A stretch of DNA of 64,000 bases from Streptomyces odontomachi (lineage in GTDB: Bacteria; Actinomycetota; Actinomycetes; Streptomycetales; Streptomycetaceae): positions 248,001-312,000 of the forward strand of contig NZ_JAMJWG010000009.1 in NCBI RefSeq assembly GCF_024435355.1, read 5' to 3'. The notes under the pieces are model-generated. The model made no database searches, was not told the origin of the DNA, and worked only from the letters and a program-made list of their open reading frames with translations. The position numbers and the translations under genes are program-made. Shown here one piece after another: positions 57,660-64,000 of this stretch (its first letter is position 1; each line of letters begins with the position of its first letter).

Positions 57660-58179
57660 CGCTGGCCTCCTTGGTGCCCCAGGCCTCGCAGGCGGTGTTG
57701 AGTTCGTCGGCCTGGTCCCACGAGTCGCCGATGATTCCGCCGCTCCAGTCGATCCCGCCGATCTCGAATGGGTCGACCTTGATGCGGCGGTCGATGACGT
57801 GCCGCGTGGCTTCGACGACGGCGGCGGGGCTCGCGTATCCATACACCGGCAGGACCACCGGGACCTCGTTGCTGCCGTCGGCCTGCCGCTTGGCGAACTG
57901 CCAGTAGGGGCCCTTGTCCGGCTCACCGTCCTCGGCTTCGATGCCGGTGTGCCACTCCCAGATGAGGAGCGGCCCGTGCCGCCATGCGGTGCCGGCCGGG
58001 ATCTCATCGTCGTCGAGGCTGTAGGTGCCGGAGGGGTCGAGTTCGAGGACGGCGCGGAGGTAGCAGTAACTGCCGCGGGTGTCGCTGTCGTCGGTGAAGT
58101 ACTCGACGGGTTCCAGCCCGGCGGTGGTGAGAGCGTCCATCACGGCCTCGATGTACGGGGCGTGCGGGAGGGTGGTCAC
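57652..58179 (-). CDS. hypothetical protein
   Basis: A 175-aa alpha/beta protein (EAVMDALTTAGLEPVEYFTD, GPLLIWEWHTGIEAEDGEPD, PAAVVEATRHVIDRRIKVDP). The GTG at 58179 follows AAGGAGACC. I recall similar proteins in Streptomyces phages and chromosomes but no function. Confidence 0.68.
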   Translation of the reverse strand: MTTLPHAPYIEAVMDALTTAGLEPVEYFTDDSDTRGSYCYLRAVLELDPSGTYSLDDDEIPAGTAWRHGPLLIWEWHTGIEAEDGEPDKGPYWQFAKRQADGSNEVPVVLPVYGYASPAAVVEATRHVIDRRIKVDPFEIGGIDWSGGIIGDSWDQADELNTACEAWGTKEASDA

Positions 58180-58412
58180 TTGGTCTCCTTGCTGATGCGG
58201 GCGCAGTACGCCTCGTAGCCCTCGGTGAGCCCGGCTTCGACGGAGGCGATGTCGTCGGCGTCGGTGGCCCCGTCGGGGGCCTGGTGGCGGGGCAGGCGCA
58301 GGGCGCGGATGAGTCCGGCTCCTATGGCGGCCCGGGTTTCCGGCGGCTCGTCGGCGAGGTCGCGGAGGACGTCCGCGAGGACCGCGGGCTGCTCCGGGAG
58401 GATCGCAGTCAC
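58176..58412 (-). CDS. small helical protein, unknown
   Basis: A 78-aa protein (PAVLADVLRDLADEPPETRA, IASVEAGLTEGYEAYCARIS). GTG and stop both overlap neighbours by four bases. Function unknown. Confidence 0.62.
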   Translation of the reverse strand: MTAILPEQPAVLADVLRDLADEPPETRAAIGAGLIRALRLPRHQAPDGATDADDIASVEAGLTEGYEAYCARISKETK

Positions 58413-59023
58413 GCGGCGACCTCCGCGGGCTTCCGCGCGGCGTCGTACTGGCCGATGCCCCACTGGATCGCGTGGCAGGCCCACAGGAAGTCAGACCTGT
58501 AGTCGTGGAAGTCCCACTCCCACACGTCGCTGAACTCGTAGCCCTGGTGGGCAAAGGCCTCCAGTACGTTGCGGGCCTGGTGTTCGTCGCTGAGGTCTTC
58601 GTCAAGGACCCAAGTTCGGAGCGCCTTGCCGGTGCCGGCCGGGACGCCGCCGTTCCAACGGGCGTCTTCGGTGAACTGCTCGATGACGCGCTGGCGGAGC
58701 AGGTTCTCCGAGTACTCCTTGACCGAGCGGCGTCCGCCGTCCCGGCCCAGCTTCTCGGCCCAGTAGTGCGGGTTGATGCCCCACCGGCGGTCCGCGCGGA
58801 AGAACTTGAACATGTCGTCCAGGCGGCTGAACGTGTGCGGGTCGCCGTAGTCGCCGCGGATGGTGAGGCTGCCGGGCCAGGTGACCAGCTCGAACCAGAA
58901 CTCGCTGGACCGGGGGTTCATGAACCGTAGGTGCCGGTACAGGCCCTCGTCGTGCAGGACGGTCATCTCGTGGTTGGCGGTGTCGCGGGCGAAGCGGGCA
59001 GCGATCTCGGGGTAGTCGTTCAT
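58409..59023 (-). CDS. conserved-looking phage protein, unknown
   Basis: A 204-aa protein rich in aromatic residues (YRHLRFMNPRSSEFWFELVT, DDMFKFFRADRRWGINPHYW, YEFSDVWEWDFHDYRSDFLW). The composition is that of a folded enzyme-like protein, yet no catalytic motif is clear. It is coupled on both sides in the early operon. Confidence 0.68.
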   Translation of the reverse strand: MNDYPEIAARFARDTANHEMTVLHDEGLYRHLRFMNPRSSEFWFELVTWPGSLTIRGDYGDPHTFSRLDDMFKFFRADRRWGINPHYWAEKLGRDGGRRSVKEYSENLLRQRVIEQFTEDARWNGGVPAGTGKALRTWVLDEDLSDEHQARNVLEAFAHQGYEFSDVWEWDFHDYRSDFLWACHAIQWGIGQYDAARKPAEVAA

Positions 59024-59232
59024 CGCGTCCCTCCGGGGGTCCAGCCGGGGTAGTCGTCGGTGGTGGAGCAGCGCTCGGGGTGGCGGATGAGTTCGAGGCC
59101 GAGCGTGTAGGCGATGCGGTCGGAGGGGCTGTGGCTGGCCTCTCGGGCGGCGAGGAGGACGTCGCAGCTACGCTTGCGGCGGATCAGTTCCTGCCGGGTG
59201 ACGGCCGGCGCCGGGCGGGTCGGGGAGGTCAT
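59020..59232 (-). CDS. small protein, unknown
   Basis: A 70-aa protein (VTRQELIRRKRSCDVLLAAR, DRIAYTLGLELIRHPERCST). Overlaps both neighbours by four bases. Function unknown. Confidence 0.6.
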   Translation of the reverse strand: MTSPTRPAPAVTRQELIRRKRSCDVLLAAREASHSPSDRIAYTLGLELIRHPERCSTTDDYPGWTPGGTR

Positions 59233-59816
59233 CGGGCCGCCTCCTCGGTGTCCGGGCCCACCGCGGTGTTGTGGGCGTGCTGCGCCTCGGCGATCATCCG
59301 CCACGTGCCGCACGCCTTTTCCACCTCGGCGAGCGTCTCCGTGGGCGGTCCGAACCGGTCGGCGGCGTCCTTCAGCTCGTCAAGGAATTCGGCCAGGTCC
59401 TCGTCGTCCATCAGCACGGCCCACGGAAGTGCGGGCGGATAGTTCTCGGCCTGGCCCTGCGACTCCTCGATGTCCGGCCCGCCGAGGAACCGCTTCAGCG
59501 CGGCGTCTCCCTCGCCAGACTTGGCGTCCTTGCGTTGGAGCTGGCCGATCAGGTAGCGGCGCTGGGCTCGCAGCCGGTCGATCTCGGCGAGCAGCGCGGG
59601 CACATCCTCGCGGGCGCCGGCGATGAACGCGGCGTCTGCTCGTGCACCGTCGGGGTCCTCGGCTCGGCAGGTCTCCCCGACCCAAGAGGAGAGACCGGGC
59701 TCGTACTCGGCGCCCTGGTAGATCTCCCAAAGGTCGGTGCACCACGGGCCGGGGGTGGCGGCCTCGGCGCGGGTCCGGATCTCCTGCTCGCGCTCGGGCG
59801 TCAGCGGGGCGGTCAC
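59229..59816 (-). CDS. hypothetical protein
   Basis: A 195-aa protein starting MTAPLTPEREQEIRTRAEAA, with TPGPWCTDLW, ADAAFIAGAREDVPALLAEI and a coiled segment. The EIRxRxEAATPGPW...FIAxAREDVPxLL pattern is typical of a widespread actinophage/Streptomyces protein family of unknown role. Confidence 0.72.
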   Translation of the reverse strand: MTAPLTPEREQEIRTRAEAATPGPWCTDLWEIYQGAEYEPGLSSWVGETCRAEDPDGARADAAFIAGAREDVPALLAEIDRLRAQRRYLIGQLQRKDAKSGEGDAALKRFLGGPDIEESQGQAENYPPALPWAVLMDDEDLAEFLDELKDAADRFGPPTETLAEVEKACGTWRMIAEAQHAHNTAVGPDTEEAAR

Positions 59817-60118
59817 CGGTGCCCCCTCTCGACCGCGTTGGCGGCCAGGTTCAGGGCGTGTGCGACGGCCTTGCCCTCGTCGTCGGTCGGGTTGCGCGGT
59901 GCGTAGGAGCGGACGATGCCGGCGGCGCCCTCGCGGACGGCCTGCGCGACCTCGGCACGGAACTCGGCGATGAGTGCCTGAGCGTCCGCGTTCGTGTGGG
60001 TGGCGTGGAGGGCGTTCGCGATGCGCTCGCTGGCGGGCAGCGCCTTCTCAGCGGCGACCTTCGCGCGGACTCGGCGCTTCGCCTCTTCGCGGGGGTTCGG
60101 GTGACTGGATGAGATCAT
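59813..60118 (-). CDS. hypothetical protein
   Basis: A 101-aa helical basic/acidic protein (REEAKRRVRAKVAAEKALPA, AHALNLAANAVERGHR). Overlaps the next gene by four bases. Unknown function; possibly DNA-associated. Confidence 0.62.
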   Translation of the reverse strand: MISSSHPNPREEAKRRVRAKVAAEKALPASERIANALHATHTNADAQALIAEFRAEVAQAVREGAAGIVRSYAPRNPTDDEGKAVAHALNLAANAVERGHR

Positions 60119-60209
60119 GGGTGGTGGTCCACCTCTCTGTGATCGTGGATGTGTGGGTGGATCTGCGGGCCGTCCCGGGCTTGGCGGTTACGGGGCGGTC
60201 CCGCGCCGC

Positions 60210-60497
60210 TCAGGCGGCGATGGGCTCGACGGTGTTCCGGGCGTTCTCGCGACGGATGTCGTCGAGGGTGAAGGTGATCCGGCGGCCGTCGAGGTGGTGG
60301 ATCACCTGGCGCCGGTAGCACTTCTCCTTGAGGACTCGGGCGCTCGTGTAGGGGAGGAGCTTGAGCTCGATGACTTCCTCCGGGGTGTAGCGCCGCAGCT
60401 CTGCCTCGTCGGTCGTGGTGGTCTTGCCGGTCTTGGTCGCCGCCCCAGTCGTGGCCTTCGCCTTGGTGGGGGGCGCCTTCGTGGCCTTGGCGGTCAC
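60210..60497 (-). CDS. excisionase-like DNA-binding protein
   Basis: A 95-aa protein. After a Lys/Thr-rich N-terminus, YTPEEVIELKLLPYTSARVL then KEKCYRRQVIHHLDGRRITF and TLDDIRREN form a MerR/Xis-type winged helix. It is the second gene of the leftward early operon, two genes from the integrase on the other strand. That position fits a directionality factor. ACGAGGAG precedes the GTG. Confidence 0.7.
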   Translation of the reverse strand: MTAKATKAPPTKAKATTGAATKTGKTTTTDEAELRRYTPEEVIELKLLPYTSARVLKEKCYRRQVIHHLDGRRITFTLDDIRRENARNTVEPIAA

Positions 60498-60703
60498 GTT
60501 TTCTCCTCGTGGGTGATTGCGTCCGTGGGGACGCTGAGTGCGGTTGCGACCTTCCGGACCGGCCCGTCGTCCGGCTCGCGGATGTGCCCCCTCTCCAGGC
60601 GGGAGAGGTAGCCCCGGTTCAAGCCGGTCTGCTGTTCAAGCGCGCGCAGGCTCATGTTTCGAGCCTCGCGGATCGCCCGTATTGCGGGTCCGTTCGGTCT
60701 CAC
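60494..60703 (-). CDS. XRE-type Cro-like regulator
   Basis: A 69-aa protein that is one HTH domain: GPAIRAIREARNMSLRALEQ, QTGLNRGYLSRLERGHI, and VRKVATALSVPTDAIT. The GTG at 60703 begins the domain; a longer frame exists but is not needed. It is the first gene of the leftward early operon, divergent from the XRE gene at 60920, as in a Cro/CI pair. Confidence 0.82.
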   Translation of the reverse strand: MRPNGPAIRAIREARNMSLRALEQQTGLNRGYLSRLERGHIREPDDGPVRKVATALSVPTDAITHEEKT

Positions 60704-60919
60704 AGCTCGAAATCTAAGCTCAGTTTCGCTACGAAGGCAAGCGGTGCGACTACGTTGAGGCTTGATTTTCAAGCCGTGCACTGAGTGACAAGAGGGGTGT
60801 TCAGGGCATATATCAGCCATCCGATGCAACCCAGAACGCTTGAAATTGGACCTCTTGCGCAGGTCAAAGCGCGAGATTCGGGCTTATGGGTTGCAGATAT
60901 CTAGGGCATGATGTGAGCC
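60704..60919. promoter_or_regulatory. divergent immunity control region
   Basis: 216 nt of relatively low GC between two divergent XRE genes. Inverted repeats: agct-N9-agct (60704-60720) and the perfect ggcttga-ttt-tcaagcc (60759-60775); a half-site cgcttgaaatt follows near 60838. These are candidate operators for the lysis-lysogeny switch. A tatcta sequence near 60898 could be the -10 of the rightward repressor gene. Confidence 0.65.
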
Positions 60920-61450
60920 ATGGACCGCGACTGGAAGCGCCTCGGGATGGCACTGCAGGCCGCCCGCACTGAGCACCTTGGACTCCCGCAGGATGAGCTG
61001 GCTGCCGAGCTGGCCACCAGCCGCTCGACTGTCCAGGCCATCGAGCGAGGCGACTCGCGCAAGAAGCCGTCCCAGACGATCCGGGCCTACGCCCGCCGTG
61101 TCGGCTGGACGGACGACAGCGTCGACCGTGTGCTGGCCGGGGGAGACCCGGCGTTCCGGACGTCCCAGGCGTCCGCCGAACCTGCGCGGGCTGCCGACAT
61201 CCCGGCTGTAGCCGCGGACGCCGGCCTGCCGCTCCGCATCGCCGACGAGCTTGCCGAGGGCTCGCTACTCGACACCGCGGTGATCCCGCTGGGAGGCGAT
61301 GCGCGCATGGTCGTCGTCGTGAAGGGCACCCCAGGGGCCACCCCGGAAGAGATCCGTCGGGGCCTGGAGGCGTGGCGGCGGGCTCAGCCGCAGCTGCAGG
61401 AATTGGATGAGACCACTGACGCTGAGTCGTCGAAAACGGCCGAGATGTAG
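60920..61450 (+). CDS. XRE-family repressor candidate
   Basis: A 176-aa protein. Residues 1-65 are an HTH (LGMALQAARTEHLGLPQDEL, AAELATSRSTVQAIERGDSR). Residues 80-150 hold a strand-rich region (LLDTAVIPLGGDARMVVVVK) and a helical acidic end. It lies beside the integrase and divergent from the Cro-like gene, the usual place of the lysogeny repressor. It has no Ala-Gly/Ser-Lys self-cleavage signature that I can see, so SOS-type cleavage is not evident. Confidence 0.8.
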   Translation: MDRDWKRLGMALQAARTEHLGLPQDELAAELATSRSTVQAIERGDSRKKPSQTIRAYARRVGWTDDSVDRVLAGGDPAFRTSQASAEPARAADIPAVAADAGLPLRIADELAEGSLLDTAVIPLGGDARMVVVVKGTPGATPEEIRRGLEAWRRAQPQLQELDETTDAESSKTAEM

Positions 61451-61481
61451 CACAGAGCTATGTAACTCGCGCCAACCTCTC

Positions 61482-61500
61482 CACATGTGACACATATGTG
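61482..61500. promoter_or_regulatory. adjacent palindromes cacatgtg and cacatatgtg
   Basis: cacatgtg (61482-61489) and cacatatgtg (61491-61500) are both perfect palindromes, one base apart, in the spacer upstream of the small gene at 61557 and the integrase. They may be an operator or part of an integrase promoter. Confidence 0.45.
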
Positions 61501-61556
61501 TGGTTGCATGACCAGAGCTGGACAACGGGGGCCACCGAGAACAGTGGGGGTGGCCG

Positions 61557-61778
61557 ATGTGTGTCCATGTACTTCTCGCCGAGAGCCTTCCGGTCCTGGT
61601 CTGGGTCGACCGGCAACCTCATCACACGCTGGCTTATGTCTCCGCTGCTCTGACCGAGAACGGGCGGTTAACTGATCCCGGACGGCAGCTCGTGAACACC
61701 GCGCTGATACGAGTCGGCGCCCTGAGGTTGGGCGCGGCGGAATCTTGCGCGAGACCACTGCTTGCCGTGGCAGGCTGA
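61557..61778 (+). CDS. small protein upstream of integrase
   Basis: A 73-aa protein (MCVHVLLAESLPVLVWVDRQ, HHTLAYVSAALTENGRLTDP, GRQLVNTALIRVGALRLGAA). It ends just before the integrase start, so both may be co-transcribed. Similar short proteins beside Streptomyces integrases are known to me only as hypothetical. Confidence 0.62.
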   Translation: MCVHVLLAESLPVLVWVDRQPHHTLAYVSAALTENGRLTDPGRQLVNTALIRVGALRLGAAESCARPLLAVAG

Positions 61779-61783
61779 TCGCC

Positions 61784-63034
61784 ATGGCCTACGCGGAGAA
61801 GGTCTACAAGGTCAGGAATGGCCAACGGACCAAGCAGTTCACGTGGCGAGCCCGCTACAAGCGGCCGGATGGGATGTGGGGGAGCGAGCCTGGGTTCCCC
61901 ACGAAGAAGACCGCCGAGGACTACGGCGAGCAGCAGGAAGCGGCGATCCGTGCCGGCCGGTGGGCTGACCCGGCGCTCGCGCGTACTCCGTTCGGGCAGT
62001 GGGCGCGGGAGTGGATGGCGGCGAAGTCGCCACGCGGCTACACCGTCACCACCCGCTGGAACCGCCTGGACGCTCACATCCTGCCGCGCTGGGAGAACGT
62101 GCCGATCAACCAGATCACCTGGTTCGATGCGGAGCAGTGGGCCAGCAGCCTGGGGTGCGACGATTCGACGGCCACCCAGTGCCTCACGATCATGTCGCAG
62201 ATGCTCACCGGCGCTGTCGACAAGCAGATGCTGCTGGTGAACCCTCTGTTCGGGCGCCGCAGGTCCCGGACCTCCGAGCAGCGCGCGGCCCGGCATGACC
62301 GGGATGAGACGAAGCTGTGGGCGCCCCCCGCGATCGTGCTGCGCCTCGCCCGCCGCGCCGGGCCGCTCGACGGCATGCACATCCTCACCACCGCCTTCAC
62401 CGGCGTGCGGTGGGGTGAGAGCCTCGCGCTGCGGCCGTCGTCGCTCGGCGTCCGTGTCGAGCGGGACTTCACCTGCCCGACCCTGGATGTCGTCGAGGAG
62501 GTGGCCGAGTACCAGAAGCGGAGCCCAGCGGGGGAGCGGCTCGGCATGATGCTCGACCTGGAGCCGGTGAAGACGCGGGAGTCGAAGCGGCGCATCGACC
62601 TGCCCGTGTTCCTGGCGGAACTCCTGGAGAAGTACGCGGCAGACTGCAAGCGTGAGTTCCTGTTCACGCCCCGCGGTGGCGTGTCCAAGCACTGGCGACG
62701 GAACAACTTCGGGCGCCAGGTTATGCGGCCGTGCGCGGACGGTCGGAAGGCGCTGCCGGCGACGAAGGGGCATGCGCCACGGGAGGCTTGGGAGCCGATC
62801 GCGCCAGGGCTGACGATGCGAGCCCTGCGGCACACGCATGACACCTACCAGGATCAGATCGGGGTGAAGCCGGCCCTGATGTACGAGCAGGCGGGACACC
62901 GACGACCGGGCATCAAGGCGGTGTATCAGCACCCCACTCCGGAGATGCGGCGGGTACGCTTGGAGGGGCTCCAGGAGCTGTACGAGGGCGCCATGGGGGC
63001 TCTCGGGTGGGAGACGATCTGGCCGTCCGGCTGA
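61784..63034 (+). CDS. int: tyrosine integrase
   Basis: A 416-aa phage integrase. An arm-binding N-terminal domain (VYKVRNGQRTKQFTWRARYK) and SAM-like core-binding region (KSPRGYTVTTRWNRLDAHIL) precede the catalytic domain. TGVRWGESLAL has Arg209; MRALRHTHDT gives the second Arg (349) and His350, with Arg where HxxR normally has His; AGHRRPG has His372; Tyr381 in AVYQHPT is the probable nucleophile. It inserts the phage into tRNA-Val. Its stop codon is directly followed by a copy of the arm repeat and then by attR. Confidence 0.93.
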   Translation: MAYAEKVYKVRNGQRTKQFTWRARYKRPDGMWGSEPGFPTKKTAEDYGEQQEAAIRAGRWADPALARTPFGQWAREWMAAKSPRGYTVTTRWNRLDAHILPRWENVPINQITWFDAEQWASSLGCDDSTATQCLTIMSQMLTGAVDKQMLLVNPLFGRRRSRTSEQRAARHDRDETKLWAPPAIVLRLARRAGPLDGMHILTTAFTGVRWGESLALRPSSLGVRVERDFTCPTLDVVEEVAEYQKRSPAGERLGMMLDLEPVKTRESKRRIDLPVFLAELLEKYAADCKREFLFTPRGGVSKHWRRNNFGRQVMRPCADGRKALPATKGHAPREAWEPIAPGLTMRALRHTHDTYQDQIGVKPALMYEQAGHRRPGIKAVYQHPTPEMRRVRLEGLQELYEGAMGALGWETIWPSG

Positions 63035-63052
63035 TCCCCTAAATCTCTCCTA
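63035..63052 (+). repeat. possible integrase arm site, right copy
   Basis: Exact copy of the 18-mer at 7601-7618, starting at the base after the integrase stop codon. It is followed after 24 nt by gcaggtc and cgaaagcgc, which runs into the att core. Confidence 0.6.
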
Positions 63053-63094
63053 AGAGCCTCGGATTTTCGCCCCCACGCAGGTCAGAGGACCGAA

Positions 63095-63147
63095 AGCGCT
63101 GCCCTTACAAGGCAGATGTCGGCGGTTCGAAACCGTCCGCGCCCACC
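63095..63147 (+). other. attR core (partial tRNA-Val copy)
   Basis: The 53-bp repeat of 7420-7472. It holds the 3' part of the tRNA only; the acceptor 5' strand and D-arm are missing, so it is not a functional tRNA. Here it is followed by the host's original A of CCA. Confidence 0.97.
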
Positions 63148-63152
63148 AGCGC

Positions 63153-63186
63153 AAAGGCCCCCAGCCGAGCACGGCTGGGGGCCTTT
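63153..63186 (+). terminator. original host terminator of tRNA-Val
   Basis: 15-bp perfect stem (aaaggcccccagccg / cggctgggggccttt) with a four-base loop, a few bases after attR. It is chromosomal DNA and served the tRNA before the phage inserted. Confidence 0.85.
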
Positions 63187-63410
63187 GGGGCAGAGTCGAC
63201 CAAGCATCGCTGCCACTTCTTCGGCGCACCGCACCGGCCGCACGGCGCTCAGCAACTTCGCGTCGCTGGTCGTACGGCGTCTCCTCGCGACGGCAGCCGA
63301 TCGCTCGGCGGCGTCGCCAGATCTGAGGGCCTCTACCACGGGGCGTTCTGCGGCATCAGTTGAGCGCTTCCCGTCGCTTGGGTGACAGCGGTCAGCCATA
63401 CGCTTCCGCC

Positions 63411-64000
63411 ATGCATAGAGGAGCCATCACACACGCGTCCGTGCTCAAGGCCTTGGTGGAGCATGACGAGTTGGGGCGGGAGGCCTTCCTGGCCAAGTAT
63501 CGCTTCGGAGAGGCGCGGTCGTACGTCCTGGTGCACGAGGGGCGGGAGTACGACTCCAAGGCGATCGCCGGGGTGGCGCATAAGTGGGACCAGGGTCGAG
63601 CCCTCAGCGCGGACGAGTTCAGCGGAGGCAAGGACCACGCCGCAGCCTGGTTGAAGCGAGCGGGGTTCCAGGTGAAGGCCATCAAGAACCCAGATTGGGC
63701 CAGGGACGAGATCATCCTGGCTTGCCACCTCGTGATGCAGAACGGCTGGAAGGGCCTGGACGCCGAGGACAACCGGGTGACTGAGCTGTCGGCTCTGCTT
63801 CAGTTGCTCCCCATCCATGCTGAAGCCGATCGCAATGAGAAGTTCCGCAACCCCAACGGGGTCGCTCGCAAGACGTACGACATCGCCACCCGGCACCCGG
63901 ATTACCAGGGCAAGCCCACCAACGGCGGGGCCCTCGACCGCGAGGTGCTGAACGAGTTCCTGGCCCGTCCCGACGAGATGGCACAGGTGGCACGGCTCAT
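63411..64000 (+). CDS. ScoMcrA-like type IV restriction endonuclease, N-terminal part
   Basis: An open frame to the right edge (196 residues visible). KNPDWARDEIILACHLVMQN, LSALLQLLPIHAEADRNEKF, RNPNGVARKTYDIATRHPDY and NGGALDREVLNEFLARPDEM resemble the N-terminal head domain of ScoMcrA (S. coelicolor), an HNH enzyme that cuts methylated or phosphorothioate DNA. The C-terminal HNH domain would lie outside the window. Host gene, starting about 260 nt beyond attR; the space before it holds only the tRNA terminator. Confidence 0.75.
   Translation, partial: MHRGAITHASVLKALVEHDELGREAFLAKYRFGEARSYVLVHEGREYDSKAIAGVAHKWDQGRALSADEFSGGKDHAAAWLKRAGFQVKAIKNPDWARDEIILACHLVMQNGWKGLDAEDNRVTELSALLQLLPIHAEADRNEKFRNPNGVARKTYDIATRHPDYQGKPTNGGALDREVLNEFLARPDEMAQVARL

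Larger units (their letters stand above)
7420..63147. mobile_element. siphovirus-type prophage with conjugation-like module
   Basis: About 55.7 kb bounded by the 53-bp att repeat. It holds a tyrosine integrase at the right end, a divergent repressor region, replication and recombination genes, a full HK97-fold packaging, head and tail set, lysis genes, and an FtsK/TraB-type translocase with Spd-like membrane proteins. All morphogenesis genes look intact by length and motif, so the element may be functional. Tail genes with a 941-residue tape measure suggest a long non-contractile tail. Confidence 0.95.

Noticed and set aside
63095..63147. A second functional tRNA-Val at the right end
   Set aside because: The 5' acceptor strand and D-arm are absent; it is the att duplication.
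63082..63399. Leftward 105-aa frame across attR ending in an FRTADICLVRAA-type peptide
   Set aside because: It is read antisense through the tRNA copy and host terminator. Peptides of this kind are classic spurious translations of tRNA genes.

Overview
The window is high-GC actinobacterial DNA, almost certainly from a Streptomyces chromosome: GTG starts are frequent, genes are stop/start-coupled, and the small zinc-ribbon proteins and the sugar-acid operon are typical of that genus. About 55.7 kb of it is a complete-looking siphovirus-type prophage inserted in a tRNA-Val(TAC) gene. A 53-bp perfect direct repeat of the tRNA 3' part (7420-7472 and 63095-63147) marks the two ends.

Left chromosomal flank (1-7470): the C-terminal part of an O-methyltransferase with a damaged SAM motif, an FmdB-type zinc ribbon protein, a leftward dgoD-eda-kdgK operon for D-galactonate (or a related sugar acid) breakdown to pyruvate and glyceraldehyde-3-phosphate, a large coiled-coil membrane protein, a DUF4097-like lipoprotein, and the tRNA-Val target. 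Right flank (63148-64000): the original tRNA terminator and the 5' part of a gene resembling ScoMcrA, a type IV restriction enzyme.

Prophage layout. 7.5-11.6 kb: left-end regulators (XRE, GntR), small proteins, a 270-aa serine recombinase and an HTH protein behind twin operators. 11.7-31.9 kb, leftward: late genes read from the right as HNH nuclease, P-loop kinase, TerS, TerL, portal, protease, capsid, connectors, tail tube, tail chaperones with a -1 frameshift, tape measure, tail tip proteins, an SGNH-hydrolase tail protein, then GH25 endolysin, holin-like proteins and a membrane-anchored collagen-like protein. 31.9-42.7 kb, leftward: a long chain of small genes, a ParB-like protein, an FtsK/TraB-type DNA translocase and two Spd-like membrane proteins, with an array of phased 8-mers just past the translocase gene. 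42.8-46.2 kb, rightward: an accessory island with a DNA-binding protein, an XRE/beta-domain/peptide-deformylase fusion coupled to a NUDIX hydrolase, and membrane or hypothetical genes. 46.3-60.7 kb, leftward: the early operon, beginning at a Cro-like XRE gene and an excisionase-like gene, then RecE/RecT-like recombination genes, a replication initiator that carries five palindromic iterons inside its reading frame, a DnaB-type helicase, a PD-(D/E)XK nuclease and regulators. 60.7-63.0 kb, rightward: a divergent XRE repressor candidate and the tyrosine integrase beside attR.

The element combines a full HK97-type virion set with a module of the kind used by Streptomyces conjugative plasmids and AICEs (translocase, spread proteins, clt-like repeats). 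That combination, the origin inside the initiator gene, and the deformylase/NUDIX cassette flanked by two paralogous genes are the most unusual parts. Functions are assigned from recognisable motifs read by eye; no database search was run, and assignments of small proteins are tentative.
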